64,000 bases of DNA. It comes from Benincasa hispida. Taxonomy: Eukaryota > Streptophyta > Magnoliopsida > Cucurbitales > Cucurbitaceae. This document shows, one piece after another, positions 22,800 to 34,371 of the stretch (position 1 is its first letter; every line of letters begins with the position of its first letter). Below the pieces are notes generated by a model. That model was not told the origin of the DNA. It worked only from the letters and a program-made list of their open reading frames with translations, and did not search any database. The stretch lies in contig NC_052354.1 of NCBI RefSeq assembly GCF_009727055.1, forward strand, positions 42,209,471 through 42,273,470, read 5' to 3'. Both the position numbers and the translations under genes were made by a program.

Positions 22800-24399
22800 C
22801 ATGTGTCAACATATCCTACCATCTCCATCATTGGTTGACAATATGAAACTCATGCTTAGCCTTGTGATGCCCTGGAAGTGTCCCTCTATGGAAAGTATTT
22901 GCATTAATCAATATTTTGGTTAACTCCTAAAAAGGATATGATTGTAGTTTTTGTTTCCAATACTCAGCCTACCCAACGACGACACTTGTTGGGGCAAAAC
23001 TACAAAATCCAAAAGAATATGTTACACTTTTGAGAACACATTAAAGTTGTTAATGATGTTCTGACTGAATAAATGATAATTAAACATATAGAAATAAGAG
23101 TTATTTGATATAATGTTTGGTTGAGAATGTCTCAATCAGTGAAGGAACATTTGACCTACCCTACGATGGCACTTGTTCTAAATTACTAGAGTACCATTGC
23201 ATTAGACATGATTTATAGGGTTAATAAAATTTAATGCTAAATTCGAATGGATATTTGATTGCATGCTATTAACTAATATATTTTATAAATTTCAATTTTG
23301 TATCATTTTCTCTCGTGATTTTAACTTTAATTACCAATATAAGTCAAAATTTGAGAAAAATATTACTTGAAAAAGTACTATTGACACTATTTTAATCGCA
23401 GTTAATTTTCAAATTTTGTCTTTAATTGAGAAATGTTCTCAAAGTCCTGTTGCCACTTCATGAATTTTTCATGAACCATGTGATTGATAAATCGCAATTG
23501 GAGAGATAGCTTATATTTATCTCCTTACTAACGTATTTGATATCAAACGTGGAAGATAAAGGACAAGACAACAAAATATGATATTGAAGTAAATATAAGA
23601 TAATTATCTAAATAATCTCAAGATTAAGTATTATGTTCCAAGAAAATAAACTACGTGACTAGAGCGATAAGGAAATTTTTTTCAAATTAGCTTGGGGAGT
23701 TACACAATGAGAAATTTTGGAAATACCTCAATGGGAAGAAAAAATAATAATGAAAGTAAATTTGATTTATAGGATTTTTTGTGGAGAATAAAGATTCGCA
23801 CCTAGATAGTTAGATAAGGATTCACTATCAAATTTTCTTTAGTACAATTAGATTTTAATTGTTTGAAAATACTTAATTAATGATGTAAACTGATTTCTAC
23901 ATATTGGCATTGGGAAGCCCATCTCACTTAGTGTGGTGGGAGACATAAGATGTCATAATTGTTACTTATACTGAAAATGGTGTTTTTATCACCATAAGAG
24001 AAATTCGATTTCTCAAAATTTTATTATTAAGTAATCATAAAGTATGGATGTTTAATGTAATAAAGTGTATTTTCAAAAATTAATATGTTCAGCCTTAAAT
24101 AAGTACAATTAGTATGTGTTAAAATGTTTAACACATACAAATACTATACTGAGAAATTCAGGATTATTGAATCCATAATGGAAAGACAAACTATTTTTTC
24201 CTAAAAGACACTTTATTAAAATTACTAGTACAGGTAATTCTCTAAAGGTTATGGTTAGATTACTTTGCATGTATGAAGATCTTGCTTTTCATGTAAGATT
24301 ATCATTGCACCTTATTGGATAAGGTTACAAGACCAAAGAACATGTTTGGTTTACACATTCGGATTTCACAGTGAGGGCATTAGTTCTTCGGGAATTCGA
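22800..24399. other. Unassigned AT-rich sequence
   Basis: No coding motif is readable in any frame. It may be the decayed interior of the element whose LTR ends at 22799, but no primer-binding site follows that end. Two related phrases (ctacccaacgacgacacttgtt at about 22970, ctaccctacgatggcacttgtt at about 23156) suggest a small internal repeat. Confidence 0.35.
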
Positions 24400-24996
24400 A
24401 CTACAAATGCCAATATAAAAGTGATGGGAAATGAAACGATGGCTTGAATTTACAAAATAAGAGAAAGGAAATGAAAGGGATATGGGTGAACCTGTTGAAA
24501 GTTTGCAAAGGACACCAGAGCGACGAAGGACACAGGAGCGGTGAACGGCAGGCGAGCAGCGAACGAGAGGGGAGCAGTGAACGCCACACGAACGACAAAT
24601 GACACGAGAACAACGAACGGCAAGCAAACAGCAGGCGAACGCCAGGCGAGCGGCGAATGATCGAGAGGGGAGTGTCGGCTAGGGTTTTTAAGAATGGGAT
24701 TGTTGGGGTTATTGGGGAAGAAGAAAGGCTTCTGCCCGATTTGGGTGTTATACTTGATCTGGTCTCCTGCTGGCTATCAACGGCCATCGGGAGATCCGTC
24801 AGGAGTTCCTAGGAACTCCCGACGAATAAATTACAGTGTCGAGAGTTACTATAGCTCCCAACGGGTAATGTCCCACCATCGGGAGATAGACCTATCTCCC
24901 GACGGTTCCTTACGTCATCGGGAGAGACCCTGTCTTCGACGATCGACCTACCGACGGCGGATTTAGGCATCAGAGGAGCTTCTTTTTCTTGTAGTG
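24400..24996. mobile_element. Right end of a CACTA-type element
   Basis: Ends ttttcttgtagtg, the complement of a CACTACAAGAAAA terminus. The last 230 bases carry alternating tctcccgatg and catcgggaga subterminal repeats, as usual for CACTA elements. A GC-rich tract at 24500-24660 repeats cgaacg/gcgaac many times. The left end was not found. Confidence 0.65.
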
Positions 24997-25639
24997 TGGT
25001 ATGATGAATGTAAAAGCCGAACAAACATTGTAAATATGTCATCAATCTTATTGATGAATATTTAGTGTATGAGTATTTTTATCTAGTGCAGCTAAAGTCT
25101 TTTCTTTGATGAGTTCAAAGAAGTTAAAATAAAGTTTAAATCAATTTGGCAAGTCTATTAAGACATATTATGATCAAATCATTAAAGTACAGAAATTTCA
25201 GTACTACACCTAATTGATACACTAGAAAAACCACATTTCTTGACGTTTGTAATTTTTCGAATTTCTTTACACTCACACAATACTTGACGTTTTAAAAATG
25301 TCAAGTTTAAGCTATTCTGTCTTGTCATTTTAAAAAAGTCTGAGAGTTTTGTAAGGTTAATTTAGTGAGTATTAAACTTCCTTAATGCTTTTTCCCCAAA
25401 ATTTCATGCATGAAGTTTTCCCACTTCCTGCCTTAGCTTCCCTCTCAAACAAAACCACCTCCCTCTCGCATGAAGCATTCACGTTGTCGCCTCCTTGCAC
25501 GAAGCGTTCAGCCCAAACCCAAGTGCCTTCGTCTCGAACTTTTGTTTTCTTGTTTAAGCGTTCAACCCAAGTTTTTGTTTTCTGTATTTCAGAGGTTGTT
25601 TTCGATATTTTAAGATTTAGAGGTTCTTATTTCTGAAAC

Positions 25640-25940
25640 TAACCTTTTGTTTTCTGTACTTCAGAGGTTCCTGTTTTAGGGTTAAGAGGTTTTGCATTAT
25701 GTTGATTGCTTGGTTTGCATCCGTTTGCTGTCAACTTGAGCTCAAGTGTCACTGCCATCCCTGATGTGTGTAGCTGCTCGCTCCATCCACGATTGTTCGC
25801 CGCACTCCAGCCGCCGGACGTTGAGGTAAGGTCACGTCCTCTCTCTCTTTCTTCCGTTCATTTTCTCTCTCTCGGCCATCTCATCTCTGTGACCTTGCTG
25901 CACTCGCCAGCCAGCAGTGCTCAAGGTGAGGTTTTTGTTA
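25640..25940 (+). pseudogene. Exon-like captured segment in the CACTA element
   Basis: Much richer in C and G than its surroundings, with donor-like borders at gacgttgag|gtaagg (about 25826) and ctcaag|gtgagg (about 25926). No protein family is recognisable. It may be a captured leader or exon of a host gene, or the element's own leader. Confidence 0.35.
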
Positions 25941-26656
25941 TGATTTGTGGGGTTTTCAGTTGAGTTTCTGGTTTTTGTGGTATGAATTAACTTCAAATTA
26001 GCTATCCATGTTGATTCAAGGCTAAATTTGGAGTTTGATGAAGGCTACAACAACTGTCCAACAGATTAAAGGTGTACATAAAGAGATGAGAAAAAAGGCA
26101 CATAAAAAATTTGAGTAAAAGTAACTAGATGGATGAAGAAAGTTAAGAACGTTAGCTTGATTGTTAAATGATCTTGATATTGTTTCTATTATTCAAAATT
26201 TGGTATCTGCTTTAATCTTTTTATTTCCATGTTGTTTTTTGTTCATGGGGTTCGGTTAAACTATCTTAGATCATCGATTATTCTAAATATATGTAGGAAA
26301 ACAATTAGATGAAAAGAAAATAAGGGTTAGGAATTAAAGCTTTGGTAAAAGCTTTTATTCATGCTAAGTATTTGATTAAAGTTTTCTCTTTCATAAATGT
26401 CACTCTGTAGGGTAATTATTTAACACCTCTTACATAAACTTTATTCTAAAACACTTTATTTCCTCCATTGCTTTAATTTAATATACATGTTGACTAAAAG
26501 AATCATTTGCTAATACTTTGAATGATTCCCATAATTCAAAGTTATATATATTTAGCTTTAACTTTCAAAGTTATGATCTGTTATATATTTGGATTGTTAA
26601 TATTATACAATCCAAACATATTAGATGTGGCTGGACTAACTTCTGTTTTGCTGCAG

Positions 26657-26752
26657 GAAAAGAGCATCCAGACTCTTGAGAAGACACTACCAAATGGGAA
26701 GGTAAAGCAAGTCTTCTTCTTTGATCCAGATGATAAGTTTCTGCCAAACTGA
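26657..26752 (+). pseudogene. Captured exon, glyoxalase/VOC-like C-terminal piece
   Basis: After an intron-like AG (tttgctgcag) the frame reads SIQTLEKTLPNGKVKQVFFF then DPDDKFLPN and a stop. The KQVFFFDPD core resembles the final strand of plant glyoxalase-I-like (VOC superfamily) proteins, where DPDGN and a metal-binding Glu normally follow; here the Gly is Asp and the rest diverges, so it would not be active. The identification is by recall and short. Confidence 0.45.
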
Positions 26753-27161
26753 GTTTTTCTTTCTTTCTTGTGTGTGTATGATTAAAATCCTTGTTTCCTG
26801 TATTGGACTTGTGCTATTAGCTTTCATCTTTTTGATAATTTGATATGTTTTTCCAGAATTCTTTATATACAAATTTTGTTTTTCTGCAGTCTAATTGCTA
26901 AATGGTGAATGGTGATTAGTACTTGTATGTTTAAGTTTTCTTCATTTATTCTCTCTTTCTTACTTTCAAAATCTTCCAATTGCAGTGTGTTTTGGTTTTA
27001 ATATATGTGAGAATTTCAATCAATTCATTCATATTATTGACAAGTTTGATTTTATTCTTTTTGGAAACATATGATACTTGTAGTTTTGAGTCGAAGATAT
27101 GCTAAGTTGGTTAGAGCCAAAAGTAAACTTTTATAAAGCCTTCAATTTTTTTGGATGAAAG

Positions 27162-28942
27162 TGTTGGGATTGGTGTCCTAAATTTTTTGGATTCTCGTAA
27201 TTTATAAATATTGTATAAATAAATTGTTATTAATAAAATAATTGTTATTTTATGAGCATACACTCAATCCAATAAACTAAGATCACAGGTTATTTTATGT
27301 AATTTAAACAAGTACGTAGAGATATACAGATGGATCTTGTTTAAATAATGACCTAAACGGTCTGTAGTAAATGGATAAAACTGGATACCTTTTTCTAGTG
27401 ACACTACTGTTTTGTAGATGTTACAAGTGTTGTAAAGTGCTACAAATTATCTAATCTTAATTATGTCTTATTATATAACATCGTTAATAGTAGAGACTTA
27501 CATTTCAATAGAATGACTATAGGTGACATGACTTGAATCTTGATTGAGTTGTGAACTCCTACCTATTAAGGCGGTTTTTTGATTTGTATTGGTGAGAGTG
27601 ACAAGATTGTCAACTCAATATATCTACCATTTTGAGAATTCGTCTGATTGAGGAGTTGAGCACAAGACGGAATTCATTCCTTCACTAAAGTCGAGGTAAG
27701 TAGATAAATTGCTCTCTTAAGGGTCGATTTCAGGACTTAAACAATGTGACCACACCCTCTCCTGGTCATAGAGGGACTTGATCAAATTGAACTCTGACTT
27801 ATTGTTCATTAGAGGGATCAGTGGTACTTAAGGAGTTAGATGTAACTACAGAAGCAAAACGATAATTTTGGCCTAGTTGTACTTCCGAACAATTTATGAA
27901 GGGTCATCGCACTGTTGACTGGTTATATCCAATAAACACAAAAATATATTTGTAGTGTGAAGAGTGCAGTTGTCGGTGTCAGTCTTTAGTGCAGTGACCA
28001 ATAGTTAATGAATATTGGATAATTTAATTAAAGAGTTTAATTAATTATCTAAGTATCATTGGAGTTCCAATCTACAGGTCTATGAGATCCCCTCTGCAGC
28101 TCAACAAGGATTTATTGAAAATTATTTTTGGATTAATTTGAATTTTTTAAATGAACTGAGAAAATTAGTTATATATGATATAATTAATTAAATTAATTAT
28201 ATGTGATATAATTAATATAATGTATTAGATACATTATAATATAAAGTATTTTGAGAGGAATTAAATATTTGAATATAATTCAAATATTAGTTATATGGAT
28301 GAGATTCATATAATTGAATTTAATATAAATATAATTTATATTAAGTGTCTTGTTAAGTTATATTGTATTTGATACAATATAAAAGCTATAGGTTATGTGT
28401 TATATATATATATATANNNNNTTATTATATATTTTTTTAATTAAATTAAATTATTTTATTTTATTTTATTTTAATTAATGGACTCCCTCCCCTAATCTCT
28501 CTCAAAGCAGTACGTGGAACTAAGGGGTTGTAGGTAGTTGTTTGATCTCTCTATTTTGTTTTCCAAGAAAAATACAGAGAAAGAAAAATGGTTCTTCTTC
28601 CTCCTCTCTCCCCTCTCTAAAATTCAAGCAAAGCCCACAACTGTGGCTTGAATTCTCAATCTCAAGAGAATACAGAGGGTTTTCAAGTGGTGACGTCCTT
28701 TTGGGATTTAGAATTTTAGATTCAGATCGAAGTGTTCGTGATCGTGGATTTAGGAAATTATGCGAAGAAGGTGTTCTTCAAGTAAATGATCATTTTCTTC
28801 CCTAATTTATTTTTAATAGCATGCTGTAATTTTAAATTGTTTAACGTATATCTGTTCTATTCCGTAAATTAAAATTCTATAAAAAACGAAATTGGGATCC
28901 ATCCTCACGTTTCCACACAGAAACCTTTACCGGCTTCCTTCA
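27162..28942 (+). mobile_element. Solo copia LTR inside the CACTA element
   Basis: Starts tgttgggattggtgtccta, the same as the solo LTR at 34372, and ends cggcttccttca. Flanking pentamers are gaaag and ggaag, a target duplication with one change. There is no interior or second LTR. A five-N gap lies inside at 28417-28421. Confidence 0.78.
28417..28421. other. Five-N assembly gap
   Basis: Five undetermined bases in a TA-rich tract of the LTR; the true length is unknown. Confidence 0.95.
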
Positions 28943-28989
28943 GGAAGATATGCTAAGTTTTTTTTTGGATGTTTAGTAAACTATTTAAA

Positions 28990-29580
28990 CTATAGTAGGA
29001 ATGCAGGTGAATTAATTGATAAGAATTAACACTGTCATCTGTTGTAATTGTTCTAAAATACTACTTGGATGTTCATGAATAAGAATATTTTGTTCCCTGC
29101 CCCACTATGTGCCTTGTATTTATTTGATTCTCCCACTTATTTCAGATGAGTACGCCAATTGGCCACTGGTGGTGAATGTTCATCAACTAAATGGAAAACA
29201 ATTAGCTCACATAACGTTGACGTAAAATTTTTTCTTCAATCCAGTTTAAAGGTGAAATCGAGGAGTTTATCAAGGCATATTATACCTTATTCAAAGGTAT
29301 ATTATTTATTTGGGATGCAAACTTAATCGTTAAATTATTGGTGGATTTAAAATATAGTAGAATATTTTTTCTGCTATGTTTTTTGCCCTTGTAATTGGAG
29401 AAGTATTGAAAAAGGAAAATATTGCAGTAGTTTTAATACTCTTCTCTTTTCGTTCGTAGATTTCAAGGAGTTGAGAATAGCATCTCGAGAGGCTTTGATT
29501 AGTTTGGAGTTATCTAAGAATGTTGTGCTTGGAGGAGGGTGTGGTCTCTCTTTCTTAATAGGATATATGTTGATTTGTGT
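28990..29580 (+). other. Right interior of the CACTA element, exon-like pieces
   Basis: Segments at about 29145-29215 (preceded by tttcag) and 29458-29560 (containing gagttgagaatagcatctcg) look less AT-rich and exon-like. No family is recognised. They may be more captured gene pieces or remnants of the element's own genes. Confidence 0.3.
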
Positions 29581-30331
29581 TTTATAATAATCATCATAAC
29601 TCCTTTTTCGTTATTCTGTATATTTGTAAGTTTGAACTCTTGAATTATGAAGTTGTTAGGGTTGTAATCTTGATCAATAGTTGTAACATATGAGGTTGTT
29701 AGTATTGTAATCTTGAATCTATTCTTATAGAGTTGATAGTATTGTAATTTTGGAATTATTCATAGTTTAGTAATGTTGTAGACATAAAATTGTAAATATA
29801 TATTGGTGGAAATTTGGTTGATAAATTGAAAATGTTTGTGTTTTTTATTTGGTTGATGAATGTTTGTCTTATATATATCAAATGTAATTATTGGACCAAA
29901 GTACTGGAGCATTTTATAGGTAAACATCTATATTATGATTTTTTTAAAAAAAATTACAAACAAACTTGCGAAGTTAAATGCGTCAAGATATAGATATATT
30001 TGACAAGTAGAAACTATCAATAACTTCTGCACTTGACACTTTATTCTAGTAAAAAACGTCCATATTCTTGGCTTTGCTGATATATCAAAAACATTCATAT
30101 TCTTGACATTTTTAACATATCAAGTAACATATGTCTTGAAATTTTTTTCTTGTCAAAAACACCTATATTCTTGACATTTCTAACATGTCAAGTGTTACTG
30201 TTCTTGACGTTTTTTCCCAATCGAGAATATCCACATTGTTGACAGTGGATTCCTTGACGTTTTTAAAAACGTCAAGAACAGTGACATTTAACATTGAAAA
30301 AACGTCAAGAAACACTATTTTTGTAGTAGTG

Positions 30332-30889
30332 TTAGGAAATGAGATTATATCTTAACTTTAAGCATTTGATATAATTTGGGTGGAATTTCTTTAAAAAAGA
30401 GAAAAATGACATTGTTAGACTTGGTCACATTAATGATGAGTATTTTGTTAAACTTAGTTACATCATTTATAAATTATACATCATTGTCATATTCGTTATG
30501 TGCAATAGAGATTGCACTGTGAACATTTTTTTCCTCCAAAACTATTTGCGATACTAGTTTGGATAATGGAAATGTATTAAACTAGTTTACAACATTTCAG
30601 GATATGGGTACGTTAAGATGCACATGCTGAAACAAACTTAAGAGACATATATATGTTCAAAGATTTGCCTATGGTGTAGGTTGTCTTTGAGGAGAAAAGG
30701 TCTTTTATACAATCCTAAAGAAAATAATGTATTTATATGAAAAATATTAATTTTATAAGGAATATCGAATAAAAGCCTACAAAGCTTTACAAAGGTTAAA
30801 TAGTGTTGATCATTTGGTTCCAAATAAATCCACTAAATAGTAAATAAATGTTATTAACCATTTAATCAAATTTGAATATCAAATGAACC
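30332..30889. other. AT-rich spacer or decayed copia sequence
   Basis: No readable motif. It sits between the CACTA end and a decayed reverse transcriptase region and may belong to the latter. Confidence 0.35.
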
Positions 30890-31760
30890 CTAATCAAATA
30901 GGATAAGCCTCTATCATTGTGGAAGAGTTATGAGATAACTCAACCTTTACAATGACTTAATGGAAGTCAAAGTTGTCATATTGGTTAATAGATTAAAGGC
31001 TTATCTTCCTCAAAGTTGTGTCGAGGGATGTTGACAAGGATTGCTTGGTAAAAACCATAAACTTGAGATAAAGTCTATGTACTTCATCTCAGTCTAGGTT
31101 TGTAGACTTTCTTGATAGGGTAAAACCTATAGGATATGAATAGATCTACAAAGAGACATCCATGTGGTAGATAAGAAGATGCAGATCTTTAAAGTAAGAT
31201 TCATGACAAAATGGTGAAACCTATTGAGAAAAATTAGATTGTGGGTCAATTTTCTCACTTGTTGCCATAGTAAAGTATTTAAGCATTGTTCATTGTTACA
31301 TATGAGATATGTAAAATGAATTTAGATTTTTTTATGAAAAGAATTTAAAGGATGCATCTACACAAACAAATAGAGTTCACAACTTTCAAAAATCAAATGC
31401 AAAGAGTTTGTAAAATTGTATATATTTAGAAATGCGAATTAGACAATTAGATAGTTAAATATAAGGTTTGATAAGAGTTATCATAACCTATGACTTTGAA
31501 CAGACATTAATAAACAAAAGTGTCATTAATTGTCAAGTGAATATTTCTCAAGTTTTATGTTAATGACGTATTACTTATTGTGAATGATGTAATATAACAT
31601 AAAAATTTGACTACCTAACCAATTAGGGGCATAACGTAAGTCTCAAGCATCTTATATTAAAATGTTTGTCATATTCGATGCACAACTTCAAAAGAATGAT
31701 AATGTATCATTCTAATGTGAAGTTAATTTGGGAATGTCCTAAACTCGCAGTTCTAAATAT
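30890..31760 (+). pseudogene. Heavily decayed copia reverse transcriptase region
   Basis: Phrases run parallel to the better copy at 40970-41740: aagtctatgtacttcatctc, agggtaaaacctataggata, tctacaaagagacatcc, agatgcagatctttaaa, and later tctcaagcatcttatatt with cgatgcacaacttcaaaag. Stops and frameshifts fill every frame. Confidence 0.65.
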
Positions 31761-31823
31761 AGTTAACATATTTTATTTATCAATTAAAGTATTATTGAGT
31801 ATTTTATTCGATAAATTGTTATC

Positions 31824-31922
31824 GATATTGCATTCTGTTATAAAAATCCAATAAATGAATTCATGACTATAATATAAATACTTTAACTTTATGCGGCCAC
31901 ATAAAAAAAGATCAAGTTTTAG
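31824..31922. repeat. 99-bp direct repeat, left copy
   Basis: Pairs with 34145-34243. Both run from ga(t/c)attgcattctgtta to caagttttag with about a dozen differences, and they sit directly at the two edges of the gypsy-type LTR between them. Confidence 0.85.
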
Positions 31923-34144
31923 TGTAACATCCCGAGTTTTTAGGAAAATTTAAGTTAATTATCTCAAATTGTTGAGTTTTAGTTTTTCTAATCTTTGGAA
32001 TTTGGAATCAAATGGTTACCGTTGAAGAAGTTTTATTGGTTATATGGATTCTTTGAGTGGAGTTTTAAATTAATTAAAAGGGATAATTCGATTATTTGCA
32101 TAAAAAATTTTGAGTTTTTGTGAAATTTGAAAGGGAAAAGGGTAAATTGTGGTTATTAAAATTTTACCCTCTTTAGTTTTGGAATTTGGATCCAAAAATT
32201 AAGTAAAGAATTAGGAGAAGATAATTGATTTATTGAGAAGTTATTAAATCAAGTATCTAAAAAGATTTATAAATTTAGATTTAAGTTAATGCCAAAAGTG
32301 AGATGTTATTCGGGGAAAATTGTTTTAAATTTGGAGTTTGGTTTTGATTTTAAAAGAGGGAAAGGGAATGAAAATTTTTATATGTATTACATACGTATTT
32401 ACAATTATGTGGGGTTTTGAAGAATAAAATAAAATATAAACTAAAGTTATATTTTATTTTATTTTATTTTAAGTTAATATTATTATTTATTATTATTATT
32501 TTTTAATAAAACAAAAGTAGATTTGTTTCATTTCCGACGACTTTTGGGGGTTGAATTCAAGATTTGGTTTGTTGAAGGCTATTTGCTCGGGTTGATTTTG
32601 GAAATTTTGATTTGAGGTAAGTAATCTTACAATTGGAATTGTCTTCGTGTCGAGTGATAAAATTAAGAATAATTTTGTTGGTTATGAGATTGTACATATC
32701 ACGATTCTTGATTAGGAAGGTTACATGAGCATGTGATACTTATGTTTAAAGCATGTTTTATGTATAAGCATGATTTAGAATTTTATGAGGTATTAAAAGG
32801 ACGATTGAGCATGGGTCTAAATTCTGACGTAAGTGACACTACTGTTGGAATGTCATAGCACCAGGCGAAAACTAGATAGATGTTGATGTACAACTTTTCA
32901 TGTGATTTATTTTGAAACTATGAATGTAAGTCATGTGATTTATTATGAACTTATGAATGATTTATTATGTACATGTCTTCAAGGAGTCTAGTGCATGAAA
33001 GTGATACATTAGGGTCAATTCATTAATATGAGATTATGCATGCTTGTCACAACTGATTAGCATGACAATATTTACAAGATTTTATGTAAGACTCACACAT
33101 ATGTGGATGTTACATGAAATTATGAATTTTGATGCGATCTCTTTTACTTTCCACAACATTTGACTGCACAAAAATGGTGCAGGCCCAGAGGCTCTAGTGC
33201 ATGAAAGAGATGTGCTAGGGTTGATATGTATGAAAGTGATACATATCTAAATAGGACTGAGGTGTACGAGAGAGGTGCACCCTTAGTTGGTTATGTCTAT
33301 ACGAAAGAGGTGAATACATAATCATGTGTATCAAAGAGGTGCACGACCTGATATAACCAAAGAGGTCTGAGGTATACGAAAGAGATGCACACTCAGTCGG
33401 TTATGTGTATACAAAAGAGGTGTATACATAATCATGTGTACGAAAGAGGTGCACAACCCGACGTAACCAAAGAGGCCTGAAGTGTATGAAAGAGGTGCAC
33501 ACTTAGTAGGTTATGTGTATACGAAAGAGGTGTATATATAACTATGTACGAAAGAGGTGCACATCCTTACATTCACAGAGAAAAGACTTGGGGTGTATGA
33601 AAGTGATACATTCTCAGAGGGTTCAATGTATATGAAAGAGATATGCATCAGACCTATTGTGCATGAAAGTGACGCACGCCTAGAAGGAAAGGTAAAAGAG
33701 TGAGTCAGTTAATAGAAATCTTCAGGTCCCACTAGTATAGAGTTTCAGTTCATGTAGCATTTATTGCACATACATGTTTAGCCTGACCCCGGTAGTGGGG
33801 TTACTTACTGAGTATTTTATACTCATCCTTTCTTATATTATGTTTTTCAGGTAAGAGCAAGGACGTACCAGTGAGTGACAGGAGGAATTTGTGACCATGC
33901 TATTGGGACCAAAGAAATTCCACTCTTGATGGAAGAATTTAGAGTTTCATGGTTGAATTTTTTTTTTATTCATCAGATATCATGAAATTTATTTGGAAAG
34001 ATTTTCAGTTATTTGGTTGTTACAAAAGTATTTATGTAAATAACTTCGTTTGATTTAGTTAAAATATCATAGAGAATCGTTTTGAGGTTTATGCATGTAT
34101 GAAGTAACGGCCTAGTATAAGTTCTAGAAAGTCGGGTCGTTATT
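31923..34144 (+). mobile_element. Gypsy-type solo LTR, 2.2 kb
   Basis: Begins tgtaacatcccgagttt and ends gtcgggtcgttatt, a variant of the GGGTCGTTACA end common in plant Ty3-gypsy LTRs. There is no gag-pol. Tandem 110-bp repeats lie at 33257-33590, and the segment ggtagtggggttacttactg (33792-33811) is typical of such LTRs. Target-site duplication of normal size is not clear because the flanks are 99-bp direct repeats. Confidence 0.65.
33257..33590. repeat. Three 110-bp tandem repeats in the gypsy-type LTR
   Basis: Units start at 33257, 33367 and 33477, spaced exactly 110. Each carries two or three copies of a smaller word, (t)acgaaagaggtgcac or variants. Looser copies of that word extend from about 33215 to 33680. 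Confidence 0.88.
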
Positions 34145-34243
34145 GACATTGCATTCTGTTATGAAAATCCAATAAATTAATCCATTACTATAATATGAAT
34201 ACTTTAACTTTATGTGGCAACATAAAAAATGTTCAAGTTTTAG
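34145..34243. repeat. 99-bp direct repeat, right copy
   Basis: Partner of 31824-31922; see that entry. It begins where the gypsy-type LTR ends. Confidence 0.85.
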
Positions 34244-34371
34244 TATATAGCAAAAATGGTCTATAAGTATATGGATGAAATTGGTATCTCATCCATGGTA
34301 ACACTATTGGATGTGGCTCATTCTGTATACTAATACAAATGATGTGATCCTAAAATCATTTATGTGGAGAC
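34244..34371 (+). mobile_element. Older copia LTR, left piece (split)
   Basis: Its end, catttatgtggagac, joins smoothly to 36453 onward (gtgtgagtggaggc) if the solo LTR and one target copy are removed. The joined region corresponds to about 34560-34700 of the solo LTR itself, so the target was a diverged relative. Confidence 0.6.

Larger units (their letters stand above)
25220..30331. mobile_element. Non-autonomous CACTA element with nested LTR
   Basis: The left end is cactagaaaaaccac and the right end reads tttttgtagtagtg (CACTACTACAAAAA in reverse). Both ends carry subterminal cttgacgttttt / aaaaacgtcaag repeats (25235-25335 and 30045-30315). Flanking triplets are ata and tta, an imperfect 3-bp target duplication. 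No transposase is readable; instead the interior has exon-like GC-richer pieces with GT and AG borders. A solo copia LTR at 27162-28942 is inserted in it. Confidence 0.7.

Noticed and set aside
24325..24787. Cys/Arg/Ser-rich minus-strand frames resembling a small cysteine-rich protein
   Set aside because: The composition comes from cgaacg/gcgaac subterminal repeats of a CACTA element, and two frames are open at once.
28542..28805. 87-codon frame with Ser run
   Set aside because: It lies wholly within a solo LTR.
33215..33690. Repeat array resembling a CRISPR layout
   Set aside because: The short word recurs without unique spacers of fixed length, in a eukaryotic LTR with a 110-bp higher-order period.
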